From the NCBI GenBank assembly GCA_963705545.1, contig CAVPJX010000001.1, forward strand, positions 1,240,001 to 1,304,000: a stretch of 64,000 bases of DNA. Direction: 5' to 3'. The position numbers and the translations under genes are program-made. The notes below the pieces were generated by a model. That model ran no database searches, was not told the origin of the DNA, and was given only the letters and a program-made list of their open reading frames with translations. Positions 1 through 8,442 of this stretch are shown here, one piece after another. Every line of letters begins with the position of its first letter. The first letter of the stretch is position 1. The stretch is from DATBLY01 sp963705545. GTDB taxonomy: Bacteria > Actinomycetota > UBA4738 > HRBIN12.

Positions 1-854
1 ACGATCCGCATCGACTCCCGCATCTCCTGGAGCCGGACGCGGTATCGGCCGTAGGCGTCGGCGGTCTCCACCACCGGGACGTCGAACTCGAAGGTCTCGT
101 AGCCGCAGTAGGGAGCGTCCTTGCGGAGATCGGCCGCGACGCCTGCCGAGCGCAGGATCGGCCCGGTGACGCCGAGGGCGAGACAGTCCGCCGCGGACAG
201 GACGCCGACGCCCTGGTTGCGCTGCATCCAGATCGGGTTGTCGTCCAGGAGGGTCTCGTACTCGTCGATCCGGCCGGGCATCACGCGGAGGAAGTCGTGG
301 ATCTGCTCCTCGGCCCCGGGCTGGAGATCCATGATCACGCCGCCGATCCGGATGTACGCATGGTTCATGCGCAGGCCCGTGGTCGCCTCGAAGATCTCGA
401 GCAGGACCTCGCGCTCGCGGAACCCGTAGAGCATCACCGACACGGCCCCGAGCTCCAGGCCCCCGGTCGCCAGCCAGACCAGGTGGGAAGAGATCCGGTT
501 CAGCTCGCAGAACAGGACCCGGAGCAGCTGGGCTCGCGGAGGCGCCTCGATCCCGAGCAGCCGTTCGACCGCGAGGCAGTAGCCGAGCTCGTTGAAGAAC
601 GGCGACAGGTAGTCGGCTCGCGTGACGTACGTGACGCCCTGCTGCCAGGTCCGGTACTCCGTGTTCTTCTCGATACCCGTGTGCAGGTAGCCGATCACCG
701 GCTTGCAGGAGATGACGGTCTCGCCGTCCAGCTCGAGGAGGAGGCGCAACACCCCATGGGTAGAGGGGTGCTGCGGCCCCATGTTGATGATCATCGTCTC
801 CTGGCGGATCTCGCCGGAGGCGTCGCGGGGCAGCTGCTCGACGGGACCGGCCAT
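1..854 (-). CDS. nuoD: NADH-quinone oxidoreductase subunit D (partial, cut by left window edge)
   Basis: This is the 49-kDa-type subunit of respiratory complex I, in the peripheral arm near the quinone site. About 284 codons are visible from an ATG at 854; the 3' part lies outside the window. The N-terminal segment reads [20 protein letters not shown], the hallmark of NuoD, followed by [10 protein letters not shown] and a [13 protein letters not shown] stretch, all family signatures. It begins 2 nt after the nuoC stop, so the two are translationally coupled in a nuoABCD order. The rest of the nuo operon presumably continues to the left. Confidence 0.97.
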   Translation of the reverse strand, partial: MAGPVEQLPRDASGEIRQETMIINMGPQHPSTHGVLRLLLELDGETVISCKPVIGYLHTGIEKNTEYRTWQQGVTYVTRADYLSPFFNELGYCLAVERLLGIEAPPRAQLLRVLFCELNRISSHLVWLATGGLELGAVSVMLYGFREREVLLEIFEATTGLRMNHAYIRIGGVIMDLQPGAEEQIHDFLRVMPGRIDEYETLLDDNPIWMQRNQGVGVLSAADCLALGVTGPILRSAGVAADLRKDAPYCGYETFEFDVPVVETADAYGRYRVRLQEMRESMRI

Positions 855-856
855 GA

Positions 857-1357
857 TCAGGTGGTCGTGCGACGATCCACCGGGGGGATGAAGGCATCCA
901 CGAACCGGGTGTTGACCCCGCCCAGCTCCTCGTCCTTCCGCAGGGGGAACCCCTCCCAGTCGTCGGGCAACAGGATCCGCGTCAGGTCGGGGTGGCCCGG
1001 GAAGGCGATGCCGAAGAAGTCGTAGGTCTCCCGCTCGTGCCAGTTGGCCGCGGGGAACACCGCGGTGATGCTCGGGACCTGGGGATCGTCCTCCGGCACG
1101 CCGACCTTCACCCGCAGGCGGTGGGCGCGGGCGATCGACCGCATCTCGTAGGCGACCCAGAACCTGGGGTCCTGGCCGGGACGGTCCACGGCGGTGACCG
1201 ACGAGCAGAAGGCGAGGTCGAGCTCCGGGTCGTCCCGGAGCCAGGCGAGAGCCTCGAGCAGGTCGGTCCGGTCGACCACGATCGACGCCTCGCCGCGCGC
1301 CACGAGGACGTCCGGCCATCGCTCGCGCACGCGGTCCGCGAGCTCCTGCGCGATCAC
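857..1357 (-). CDS. nuoC: NADH-quinone oxidoreductase subunit C
   Basis: This 166-residue protein is the 30-kDa-type subunit of complex I. The signature block around [18 protein letters not shown] and the C-terminal PLRKDEE are typical of NuoC. I chose the GTG at 1357 because it overlaps the nuoB stop (GTGA) and gives the normal NuoC length. A longer open frame upstream only runs through nuoB in another frame. C and D are separate proteins here, not a NuoCD fusion. Confidence 0.95.
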   Translation of the reverse strand: MIAQELADRVRERWPDVLVARGEASIVVDRTDLLEALAWLRDDPELDLAFCSSVTAVDRPGQDPRFWVAYEMRSIARAHRLRVKVGVPEDDPQVPSITAVFPAANWHERETYDFFGIAFPGHPDLTRILLPDDWEGFPLRKDEELGGVNTRFVDAFIPPVDRRTTT

Positions 1358-1872
1358 TTGAACGGCTCCGCGGTCCGGACCTTCTCCTGCAGCGTGAGGA
1401 TGCCGTGCATCAGCATCTCCGGCTTGGGCGGACAGCCGGGCACGTAGACGTCGACCGGGACGATCGTGTCCACGCCCTGGACGATCGCGTAGTTCGTGAA
1501 CATCCCGCCCGCCGAAGCGCAGACACCCATCGAGATCACCCAGCGGGGCTCCGGCATCTGGTCGTAGATCCGCCGCAGGACGGGGGCCATCTTCTGGGAG
1601 ACGCGGCCCGCGACGATCATCAGATCCGACTGACGGGGGGAGGCGCGGAACAGCTCCATCCCCCACCGGGAGAGGTCGTACCGGCCGGCGCCCGTGGACA
1701 TCATCTCGATCGCGCAGCACGCGAGCCCGAAGGTGGCCGGCCACATCGACTGCTTGCGAGCCCACCCCACCGCGCGGTCGACCGTGGTCAGCAGGACGCC
1801 GCGGCGGACCTCGTCCTCGACCTCCTCGGGGGTCTTCCCGAGCTGGACGCCGGCGAGCCGCTCAACGGGCAC
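1354..1872 (-). CDS. nuoB: NADH-quinone oxidoreductase subunit B
   Basis: This 172-residue subunit of complex I carries the terminal [4Fe-4S] cluster N2, which reduces the quinone. The LACCAIEMM motif supplies the paired cysteines, and the later cysteines lie in [10 protein letters not shown] and [10 protein letters not shown], all NuoB signatures. The start is the GTG at 1872, which overlaps the end of nuoA; an upstream open stretch in the same frame is antisense or out-of-frame shadow. The 3' end overlaps nuoC by 4 nt. Confidence 0.95.
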   Translation of the reverse strand: MPVERLAGVQLGKTPEEVEDEVRRGVLLTTVDRAVGWARKQSMWPATFGLACCAIEMMSTGAGRYDLSRWGMELFRASPRQSDLMIVAGRVSQKMAPVLRRIYDQMPEPRWVISMGVCASAGGMFTNYAIVQGVDTIVPVDVYVPGCPPKPEMLMHGILTLQEKVRTAEPFK

Positions 1873-2305
1873 CGACCACCTCCGGGTCGGGGTCGGGAAC
1901 CGAGTGCTCGATCCGCTCCTGGACGGCCTGCGGCTCCTCGCCCCAGTCCAGTCCACCCTTGCGCCAGACGTAGGCGTAGGCGACGAACACCAGGGAGATG
2001 AAGACCCCCATCTCGACCAGCCCGAACAGGCCGAGGTTGCGGAACTCGACGGCCCACGGGAACAGGAAGATCGTCTCGATGTCGAAGATGATGAACAGCA
2101 TCGCGACGACATAGAACTTGACCGGGAACCGCTCGCCCTTGGGGAGACGCACGGGGTCGTTGCCGCACTCGTACGGCATCAGCTTGACGGGATCCGGCCG
2201 GTTCGGGCGGACCAGTGAGGACACGAACAGCGACGCCACTGCGAAGAGGAACGCGAGGGCCGCGAGGACCAGGATCGGCAGGTACTCGCTCAGCACGCGG
2301 GGCAT
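1862..2305 (-). CDS. nuoA: NADH-quinone oxidoreductase subunit A
   Basis: This 147-residue membrane subunit of complex I has three predicted transmembrane helices. The conserved loop YECGNDPV between helices 1 and 2 and the [16 protein letters not shown] helix are family hallmarks. The ATG at 2305 gives the usual N-terminus directly before the first helix. The gene starts 16 nt after the stop of the reductase gene at 2322, so menJ and nuoABCD probably share one transcript driven from the Rex-like operators near 3.6 kb. Confidence 0.95.
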   Translation of the reverse strand: MPRVLSEYLPILVLAALAFLFAVASLFVSSLVRPNRPDPVKLMPYECGNDPVRLPKGERFPVKFYVVAMLFIIFDIETIFLFPWAVEFRNLGLFGLVEMGVFISLVFVAYAYVWRKGGLDWGEEPQAVQERIEHSVPDPDPEVVGAR

Positions 2306-2321
2306 CCTACCCGGGGGTCCG

Positions 2322-3566
2322 TCACGACGCCCTCGACAGCCGTTGCAGCAGGTAGAACAACCGATCCTGGGCGTCACCATCCCGCCCGTCCGAGATGTTG
2401 CCCATGACCCGCAACGCGAAGTTCATGACCGCCGGACGCGGCAGCATCCATCTCGTCGCCAGGCCCATCACCGCGGGGTTGCCGATCGCCCGGGCGAACC
2501 CGCGGCCGATCGCGAAGTACCGCCCGTAGCGCTGCTGGAGCTCGGTCGGGTACATCATCGCGACCCCCGGGCGCCGAGCGACCAGGGATTCGTGGATCAG
2601 CTCCGCCGCGATCTCCGCCGTCTCCATCGCATAGGCGATCCCCTCGCCGTTCATGGGGTTCACCGCCCCCGCGGCGTCGCCGACGAGGAGCATGCCGGGC
2701 ACCGCTTGGGGGACCCGGTTGAAGCTCATCGGCAGGGGCCCCGAGAGCAGCCGACCCTCCGCGGTCTCCTCGGACACGCCGTACGACGGGGGGAGCATCG
2801 ACGCGAACGCGTCGAACAGCCGCTGGGCGGAGACGTCCTTGAAGTTCTTGAACGTGTTGAGCAACCCCGCGCCGAGGTTGATCGTGCCGCCCGCCACGGG
2901 GAAGAGCCAGCCGTAGCCCGGCAGCAGCAGATCCCCCTCCCACAGGTCCAGCCACGATTCCAGCCACGGGCCCGGGTGATAGTCGGTGCGGTAGTACCGG
3001 CGCGCGGCGATCCCGAGGGGACGCGTGTCGTCGCGCGCGACGCCCACCGGAGCCGCGAAGCGCGAAGCGGCACCGTCGGCGGCGATCACGAAGCGGGAGC
3101 GGATCGGGGTGAGCTCGCCGTCGCGCTCGCCGGCGGGCCGGACGAACGAGCCGGAGACCCACCCCTCGTCGAGGATCGGCTCGACGGCGTCCGTGGCCTC
3201 CATCAGCCGGGCTCCGGCCTTGACGGCCCGCTCTGCGAGGATCGCGTCGAAGTCGTGGCGGGTGCGCACGACCCCGAAGTCGGGCCAGGACGTGAGCTCG
3301 GGGAACGGCAGCTCGATCGTGTCGCGACGGGAGTGGACCCGGAGGCCCCGGACGCGCTCGAACCCCGGCTCGTCCGGATCGATCCCCATCCGGCCCATCG
3401 CGGCCACGCCGCGCGGGGTGAGCCCGTCGCCGCAGACCTTCTCGCGCGGGAACCGAGCGCGCTCCACGATCGTCACGTCGATCCCGTGGCGCGCCAGATG
3501 ATAGGCCGCCGCCGACCCCCCCGGTCCGGCCCCGACCACCAGGACGTCCGTGTCGATCCCGGTCAC
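2322..3566 (-). CDS. menJ: Geranylgeranyl-reductase family FAD oxidoreductase (probable menaquinone reductase)
   Basis: This 414-residue flavoprotein starts with an FAD Rossmann motif VVGAGPGGSAAAYHLARHG, followed by the PREKVCGDGLTPRG signature of the geranylgeranyl-reductase family and the C-terminal GDAAGAVNPMNGEGI. In mycobacteria such a protein, MenJ, saturates one isoprene unit of menaquinone and is encoded next to a polyprenyl diphosphate synthase, as here. The context (nuo operon, quinone side-chain gene) fits that role, but archaeal-lipid type reductases share the fold. The start is GTG 3566, preceded by AGGGGAG. The function is inferred from family and neighbours. Confidence 0.78.
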   Translation of the reverse strand: MTGIDTDVLVVGAGPGGSAAAYHLARHGIDVTIVERARFPREKVCGDGLTPRGVAAMGRMGIDPDEPGFERVRGLRVHSRRDTIELPFPELTSWPDFGVVRTRHDFDAILAERAVKAGARLMEATDAVEPILDEGWVSGSFVRPAGERDGELTPIRSRFVIAADGAASRFAAPVGVARDDTRPLGIAARRYYRTDYHPGPWLESWLDLWEGDLLLPGYGWLFPVAGGTINLGAGLLNTFKNFKDVSAQRLFDAFASMLPPSYGVSEETAEGRLLSGPLPMSFNRVPQAVPGMLLVGDAAGAVNPMNGEGIAYAMETAEIAAELIHESLVARRPGVAMMYPTELQQRYGRYFAIGRGFARAIGNPAVMGLATRWMLPRPAVMNFALRVMGNISDGRDGDAQDRLFYLLQRLSRAS

Positions 3567-3582
3567 CCGCTCCCCTCGCAGC

Positions 3583-3634
3583 TTGTGAAAATCTTCACGA
3601 GCGGGAGCGTACCCGCTCGTGAAAGGTTTCACGA
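3583..3634. promoter_or_regulatory. Composite Rex-like operator (two palindromes linked by a third)
   Basis: Two 18-bp palindromes, TTGTGAAAATCTTCACGA (3583-3600) and TCGTGAAAGGTTTCACGA (3617-3634), match the general Rex operator form TTGTGAA-N4-TTCACAA with one to three mismatches each. Their inner halves are also exact inverted repeats of each other: TTCACGAGCGGG at 3594-3605 and CCCGCTCGTGAA at 3612-3623. The site lies 17 nt upstream of the menJ start, in the gap between it and the PPOX gene. A rex gene is present at 21602-22327. Binding by Rex is inferred. Confidence 0.7.
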
Positions 3635-3639
3635 CGAGC

Positions 3640-4104
3640 CTACGCGGGGCCGCTCTCCCGGACAATCCCGGGCGCCCGCGCATGGTCCCAAACGCGGGCG
3701 GCGCTCGGCACGACCCGGACGAACCCGATCGCCGGAACGTCGCGGGTGATCTGCTCGAACCCGTCACCGGCGACCGATGCGCGGTACTTCTCGTGCCAGG
3801 CGGACATCGGGATCCGCATGTCCGGATGCTCCACGGCCGAGAGCTCGCCGGTCCCGTCGATCCGGACGCCGGCGAGCTCCGTCCACGTGAGGCCACGGTC
3901 GATCACCAGGCTCAGGTCCGGCCGGGCCTCCAGGTTCCGCCAGGTCGAGTCGCCTCGGGGCGTGGCCACGAACAGCCCGGCATCGATCCAGACGAACCAG
4001 CGGCTCGCGACGTGCGGCAGCCCGTCCGGATCGACGGTCGCGATCCGGCACGAGGGCGCGTCGCGGAAGCTCCGTCGGAGCGGCTCGAGGCCGCCCGGGT
4101 CCAT
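3640..4104 (-). CDS. Pyridoxamine 5'-phosphate oxidase family protein
   Basis: This 154-residue single-domain protein of the split-barrel flavin/F420-binding fold reads CRIATVDPDGLPHVASRWFVW near its start and then VATPRGDSTWRNLEARPDLSLV, the usual pattern of small PNPOx-like proteins. The ATG at 4104 overlaps the stop of the polyprenyl synthase (ATGA). Family members bind FMN, F420 or heme, so the substrate cannot be told from sequence. The 3' end is 6 nt from the composite operator. Confidence 0.75.
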   Translation of the reverse strand: MDPGGLEPLRRSFRDAPSCRIATVDPDGLPHVASRWFVWIDAGLFVATPRGDSTWRNLEARPDLSLVIDRGLTWTELAGVRIDGTGELSAVEHPDMRIPMSAWHEKYRASVAGDGFEQITRDVPAIGFVRVVPSAARVWDHARAPGIVRESGPA

Positions 4105-4982
4105 CAGCCCGCTCCCACGCGCCCGGCGAGGTCCGCGAGGTCCTCGACGACGTCGATCGGCAGCACCTCCGGATCGAGAGCCTCGATCGCCTCGTGCACG
4201 AGCGCGCGGATCCTCGACCGGTCGACCAGGCCCCGGTCGTTGTCGCGGAGGTCGTCCATCAGCTGGAACGCCTCGCCGAGCGGTTCGCCGTAGGCGGCGA
4301 GCCGCTCGATCACGACGGGGGTCGCGTCGCCCAAGGTGGCGCCGATCGCGAGCGGCTCGGCCACCGTGTACGAACCGCCGCGCATCCTCGCGACGCGGCC
4401 CGGTGCCGACGCACCCGCCGAGGCCGTCACGTCGAGGACCTGCCCGGCGGCCATCTCGACGCGCATGGACGCGTAGATCCGCAGGACCGGGACCAGGCGG
4501 TCGGCGGGGAACCCGGAGTCGAGGAGGAGACGGTCCGCGAGCACCGCGGCCAGATCGCCGGCGAGGATCGCGAGGGAACGACCGGTCCGCGCCGGTTCCG
4601 CCGCTCCCGAGCGCCCCGCCTGGTCGCCCAGCCACCGGTAGCTCGACGCCACACCACGGCGCTGCGGACTCTCGTCGATGAGGTCGTCGTGGATCAAGGC
4701 CATCGCGTGCAGCAGCTCGAGCGCGGCCGCCGCCCGCAGGATGGCGTCCCCCTTCGGGTCGCCGCCGGCGGCACGGAACCCCAGGACGCAGAACGCCGGT
4801 CGAAGCCGCTTCCCGCCGGCTCCGACCAGCCGGCCGATCTCGTCGACGAGGATCGCCGACGCCGGATCGAGCTCGACCATGGTCACGCGCGCGTCTCGGA
4901 TGGCGGCGTCGAGAGCCCCGTCCACCTGGGTGCGGATCCGCTCCGCCCTATCCACGGCCGATGTGGGAGACGAGCCGGGCAC
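4104..4982 (-). CDS. Polyprenyl (isoprenoid) diphosphate synthase
   Basis: This trans-prenyltransferase builds long isoprenoid chains from allylic diphosphates and IPP. The two aspartate-rich motifs are present: HDDLIDE (first DDxxD) and MDDLRD (second DDxxD), with the GGKRLRPAF substrate motif near the N-terminus. The neighbours (menJ-like reductase, nuo, heme A/O synthases) suggest the menaquinone side chain. Its start is uncertain: GTG 4982 gives 292 residues and GTG 4955 gives 283; neither has a convincing ribosome-binding site. It is divergent from ctaAB. Confidence 0.88.
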   Translation of the reverse strand: MPGSSPTSAVDRAERIRTQVDGALDAAIRDARVTMVELDPASAILVDEIGRLVGAGGKRLRPAFCVLGFRAAGGDPKGDAILRAAAALELLHAMALIHDDLIDESPQRRGVASSYRWLGDQAGRSGAAEPARTGRSLAILAGDLAAVLADRLLLDSGFPADRLVPVLRIYASMRVEMAAGQVLDVTASAGASAPGRVARMRGGSYTVAEPLAIGATLGDATPVVIERLAAYGEPLGEAFQLMDDLRDNDRGLVDRSRIRALVHEAIEALDPEVLPIDVVEDLADLAGRVGAG

Positions 4983-5056
4983 GGGTGCACGGTACCCGAA
5001 GCGCGCCGCGGCGGAGCGACGGATATCATGGCGCCGAGCCCTGGGCTCCCGACCGG

Positions 5057-6856
5057 ATGAACCGCTTCCAGAAGCTGACCCTCGCCACCGCGGGCACCAC
5101 GATCGTGCTGTTCGCCGTGGGCGGGCTCGTGCGCGGGACCGGGTCCGGCCTCGGATGCTCCACCTGGCCGGCGTGCGAACCGGGGCAGCTCTTCCCGAGC
5201 GGGACGATCCACTCGCTGATCGAGTTCTCACACCGAGCGCTCGTCTTCGTCGTCAGCGCGCTGATCCTGTGGACCGCGATCGAGGCGTTCCGTCGCTACC
5301 GATCGGTCCCGTCGCTGTTCCGGCCGGCGATCGCCGCGATCCCGCTCGTCCTCGGCCAGGCGGTCCTCGGCGGCGTCGTCGTGCACACGGACCTCGACCC
5401 CGCGTGGGTCACGGTGCACTTCGCCGTGGCCCTCGGCCTGGTCGCCGACGTCACGTTCCTCGCGGCCCGCGCCGTCCTGATGGACCGGCCGATCGAGGGC
5501 GGGACCGGCGTGGACCGGGGGCTCGCGCGTCTCACCTGGGCGACCACGGGGTCGCTCGCCGCGCTGCTGCTGGTGGGCACGTACGTGCGCGCGCGCGACG
5601 CGGGGCTGGCGTTCACGGATTGGCCGCTCCTCGGCGGCCGGCTCGTTCCCGGGCTCGACGGGTACACGACGCCGATGTTCCTGCACCGCCTGCTGGCCGC
5701 CGTGGTGTTCCTGCTGGTCCTGTGGATCGCGATCCGCGCGCGCACCGCGGCCCCGCGCGCGCCCGAGCTCGTGCGGCTCTCCACGGTGCTCCTGGCGCTC
5801 TTCGCCGCCCAGATCCTCTCGGGCGCCGCGAACGTCTGGAGCCGGCTCCGACCGTGGGCGGTGGTCCTGCACGTGGCGCTCTCGGTGCTGATCTGGGCCA
5901 CGATGGTCGCCATGGCCACCGTGGCCGACCGGCTCTCGCGCCCGGCGCCGGCGGCCACGGGCGAGCGGCCAGGGACGACGCCGCCCGGCTCGATCCGGGA
6001 GCGGGTGACCGCGTACGTCCGCCTGACGAAGCCTCGCATCATCGTGCTGCTGCTGATCACGACCGTGCCGGCGATGATCCTGGCGGCTGAAGGGATCCCC
6101 TCGCTCGGCCTGATGCTCGCCACGCTGGCCGGCGGCACGATCGCCGCCGGCTCCGCGAACGCGATCAACATGTACCTGGACCGCGACATCGACGAGGTGA
6201 TGCGCCGGACGCGGCAGCGGCCCCTGCCCGCGCACGCCGTCACGCCGGCCCATGCGCTGCGGTTCGGCTTCGTCCTGGGGGCGATCGCCTTCTACTTCCT
6301 CGCGATCGCGGTCAACGTCTTGGCCGCCACGCTCGCCCTGTCGGCGATCGCGTTCTACGTCTTCGTCTACACGATGTGGCTGAAGCGCTCGAGCCCGCAG
6401 AACATCGTGATCGGAGGCGCCGCCGGCGCCGTGCCGGCCCTGGTGGGATGGGCGGCCGTGACCGGGTCGGTAGCCCTGCCGGCGTGGATCCTGTTCGCGA
6501 TCGTGTTCGTGTGGACCCCCCCGCACTTCTGGGCGCTCTCGATGCGGTTCCAGGGCGACTACGCGGCCGCCGGCGTGCCGATGCTGCCGGTCGTCCGCGG
6601 AGAAGACGAGACGCGGCGACAGATCTTCCTCTACTCGCTGCTGCTGTTCGCCGTCACGCTGATCCTGGTCCCGGTCGGTCACATGGGACCCGTCTACCTG
6701 GTGACGGCGCTCGCGCTCGGCGGCTCCTTCGTGTACCGGAGCCTGCGCCTGTGGCGAGACGGTGGCGACGCCCTCGCCTGGCGGCTGTTCAAGTACTCGA
6801 TCGTCTACCTCGCCGCGCTCTTCGGCGCCGTAGCCGTCGATGCGATCGTGTCCTGA
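5057..6856 (+). CDS. ctaAB: Fused heme A synthase - protoheme IX farnesyltransferase (CtaA-CtaB)
   Basis: This 599-residue polytopic membrane protein makes heme A for the cytochrome oxidase encoded nearby. Residues about 1-300 are CtaA/COX15-like, with GGLVRGTGSGLGCSTWPACEPG and heme-ligand histidines in the helices (EFSHRAL, FLHRLLAA). Residues about 315-599 are a UbiA-type CtaB domain with LTKPRIIVLLLITT, the prenyl-diphosphate motif NMYLDRDIDEVMRRT and a second Asp-containing block near PMLPVVRGEDETRRQ. The two steps, farnesylation then oxidation of the C8 methyl, would be catalysed by one polypeptide. Its 3' end is 4 nt from the convergent tlpA-like gene. Confidence 0.93.
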   Translation: MNRFQKLTLATAGTTIVLFAVGGLVRGTGSGLGCSTWPACEPGQLFPSGTIHSLIEFSHRALVFVVSALILWTAIEAFRRYRSVPSLFRPAIAAIPLVLGQAVLGGVVVHTDLDPAWVTVHFAVALGLVADVTFLAARAVLMDRPIEGGTGVDRGLARLTWATTGSLAALLLVGTYVRARDAGLAFTDWPLLGGRLVPGLDGYTTPMFLHRLLAAVVFLLVLWIAIRARTAAPRAPELVRLSTVLLALFAAQILSGAANVWSRLRPWAVVLHVALSVLIWATMVAMATVADRLSRPAPAATGERPGTTPPGSIRERVTAYVRLTKPRIIVLLLITTVPAMILAAEGIPSLGLMLATLAGGTIAAGSANAINMYLDRDIDEVMRRTRQRPLPAHAVTPAHALRFGFVLGAIAFYFLAIAVNVLAATLALSAIAFYVFVYTMWLKRSSPQNIVIGGAAGAVPALVGWAAVTGSVALPAWILFAIVFVWTPPHFWALSMRFQGDYAAAGVPMLPVVRGEDETRRQIFLYSLLLFAVTLILVPVGHMGPVYLVTALALGGSFVYRSLRLWRDGGDALAWRLFKYSIVYLAALFGAVAVDAIVS

Positions 6857-6860
6857 GCCG

Positions 6861-7388
6861 TCAGGACGCCAGGAGCTCGTCGATCAGCCCCGCGAGCTCG
6901 GTTTCGTTCGTCCGGCCGTACACGGCGTAGCGGATCGTCCCGGAGCGATCCACCACGTAGGTGTCCGGGAGGCCGACGAACCCCAGGTCGTCGGCGAACG
7001 CCCCCGCGTGATCGACGAGGCTCGGATACGTGACCCCCGTGGTCTCGACGAACGCGCGCGCCTTGTCCTCGTCGTTGCGGTAGTTGATGCCGAGGAACAC
7101 CACCCCGCGGTCGCGGTATCGCTCGGAGAGGCGCTGCAGGGCCGGCATCTCCTCGAGGCACGGGCCGCACCACTCGGCCCACACGTTCACGACGGCCACC
7201 GACCCGCGGAGCGCCGCCGTGTCGGCGGTGTCGCCGTCCAGGGTGGGACCCTGCAGCCGCGGGAGCGGCCGGTCCATCGCCGTGACGCCGGGCTCGAGCC
7301 CCGAGCCGTCGGCCCGGCGCTCGATCAGGTAGATGCCGGCCACGACCACCGCGACGACGAGCACGCCGAAGGGGATCAGCTTCCGCAC
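6861..7388 (-). CDS. ResA/TlpA-type membrane-anchored thioredoxin
   Basis: This 175-residue protein has an N-terminal signal-anchor helix (residues about 5-22) and an extracytoplasmic thioredoxin domain with the active site WAEWCGPC and a cis-proline region GLPDTYVVD. Such proteins reduce apocytochrome c cysteines before heme attachment or help insert copper into CuA. CcsB, ResB and CcdA genes lie 6-9 kb away in the same island, so a System II cytochrome c maturation role is likely. The closing stop codons of this gene and ctaAB sit inside a small palindrome (CCTGAgccgTCAGG). Confidence 0.9.
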   Translation of the reverse strand: MRKLIPFGVLVVAVVVAGIYLIERRADGSGLEPGVTAMDRPLPRLQGPTLDGDTADTAALRGSVAVVNVWAEWCGPCLEEMPALQRLSERYRDRGVVFLGINYRNDEDKARAFVETTGVTYPSLVDHAGAFADDLGFVGLPDTYVVDRSGTIRYAVYGRTNETELAGLIDELLAS

Positions 7389-7455
7389 GAAGCCACCCTA
7401 GCAATCGGTCGTCCCGGACCCGCGGTCGCGCACGGTTCGGACGGCGGGAAGGGCG

Positions 7456-8442
7456 TCAGCCCGAGGGTCCGCTGGCGCCCGTGGCACCGGTGGGCGGCGG
7501 AGGCTCGCCGCCGCCACCACCACCACCGCCGCCACCGTCCGCCTCGACGACCACCGAGCCAGACATCGTCGGGTGGGTGTTGCAGTGGAAGTAGTAGGTC
7601 CCGACGGGGAACGCCGGGAGGTCGTAGACGATCTGGTCGGGTCCCGTGACGTTCGCCCCGTCGAACAGCGGCGCGTCGAGCGACTGCTCGTTGGGGAAGA
7701 TCGCGATGTTGTGCACCACCGCGGGGTCCTTGTTGTCGAACGTGAGCTGCGTCGGCTGGTCGGGCGGCAGGTTGATCACGTCGGTATCGAACGCGAGTCC
7801 GCTCGCGCTCACGACGAGCCCGCCGCCGCCACCCTCGGAGGCCTCGATCGTCCCCGTCATCGTCGAGGGGTGCACGGCGCAGTGGAAGAAGTAGGTGCCC
7901 GGCTCGAGCGGCTCGAGCGGCACCGTCTCCTTGGCCACCCCGGCGATCACGTTGCCCTCGGCCAGGGTGGGCGCGCTGTCGTCCTGGCCGCCGAAGACGA
8001 CCACGTTGTGCTGGATGCTCGGATCCTGGTTGTCGAACTCGATGCTCACAGGCTCGCCCGAGGGGACCGAGAGGTGGTCGGGCGAGAACCCGTCCACGGC
8101 GGCCCCCGGCGGCGCGGCGAGCACGGCCACGAAACCCTCGCCCTCGCCCTCCGACGGGGCGAACGCCAACACCGCGATCCCGCCGGCCACCATCGCGACC
8201 CCGGCCACGACCCCGAACATCGAGAAGAGGGCCCCGTTCGGCTGCCGCTTGCGCGAGGCGATCAGGGCCGCCGTCGTCACGATCGTCGCGGCGACCACGA
8301 GCGCCACGCCCGTCGCCGCATCCGGACTCGTGGCCAGCAGGACGCGGGAGAACCCGAACAGGACGAGCAGGATCAGCACGAGCGCGCCGAGCGGGATCAG
8401 GACCGGGAGCAGGAGCCCCTCTCGGTTCGGCCGTTCGCTCAT
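7456..8442 (-). CDS. Membrane-anchored protein with two cupredoxin domains
   Basis: This 328-residue protein has three N-terminal transmembrane helices (about 11-35, 42-61, 74-95) followed by two plastocyanin-like domains. Each ends with a type I copper ligand cluster, TYFFHCAVHPSTMTG and TYYFHCNTHPTMSG (Cys, His, Met), and has an upstream ligand His in QHNVVVF and VHNIAIF. The C-terminus is a polyglycine run followed by a Gly-x-y tail. It overlaps ctaG by 4 nt, so it is part of the oxidase operon and may pass electrons or copper to the caa3 oxidase; this role is inferred. Confidence 0.85.
   Translation of the reverse strand: MSERPNREGLLLPVLIPLGALVLILLVLFGFSRVLLATSPDAATGVALVVAATIVTTAALIASRKRQPNGALFSMFGVVAGVAMVAGGIAVLAFAPSEGEGEGFVAVLAAPPGAAVDGFSPDHLSVPSGEPVSIEFDNQDPSIQHNVVVFGGQDDSAPTLAEGNVIAGVAKETVPLEPLEPGTYFFHCAVHPSTMTGTIEASEGGGGGLVVSASGLAFDTDVINLPPDQPTQLTFDNKDPAVVHNIAIFPNEQSLDAPLFDGANVTGPDQIVYDLPAFPVGTYYFHCNTHPTMSGSVVVEADGGGGGGGGGGEPPPPTGATGASGPSG

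Noticed and set aside
2118..3749. 543-codon plus-strand frame over nuoA and menJ
   Set aside because: It runs antisense to two recognisable genes and shows an Arg/Pro/His-rich composition without domains.
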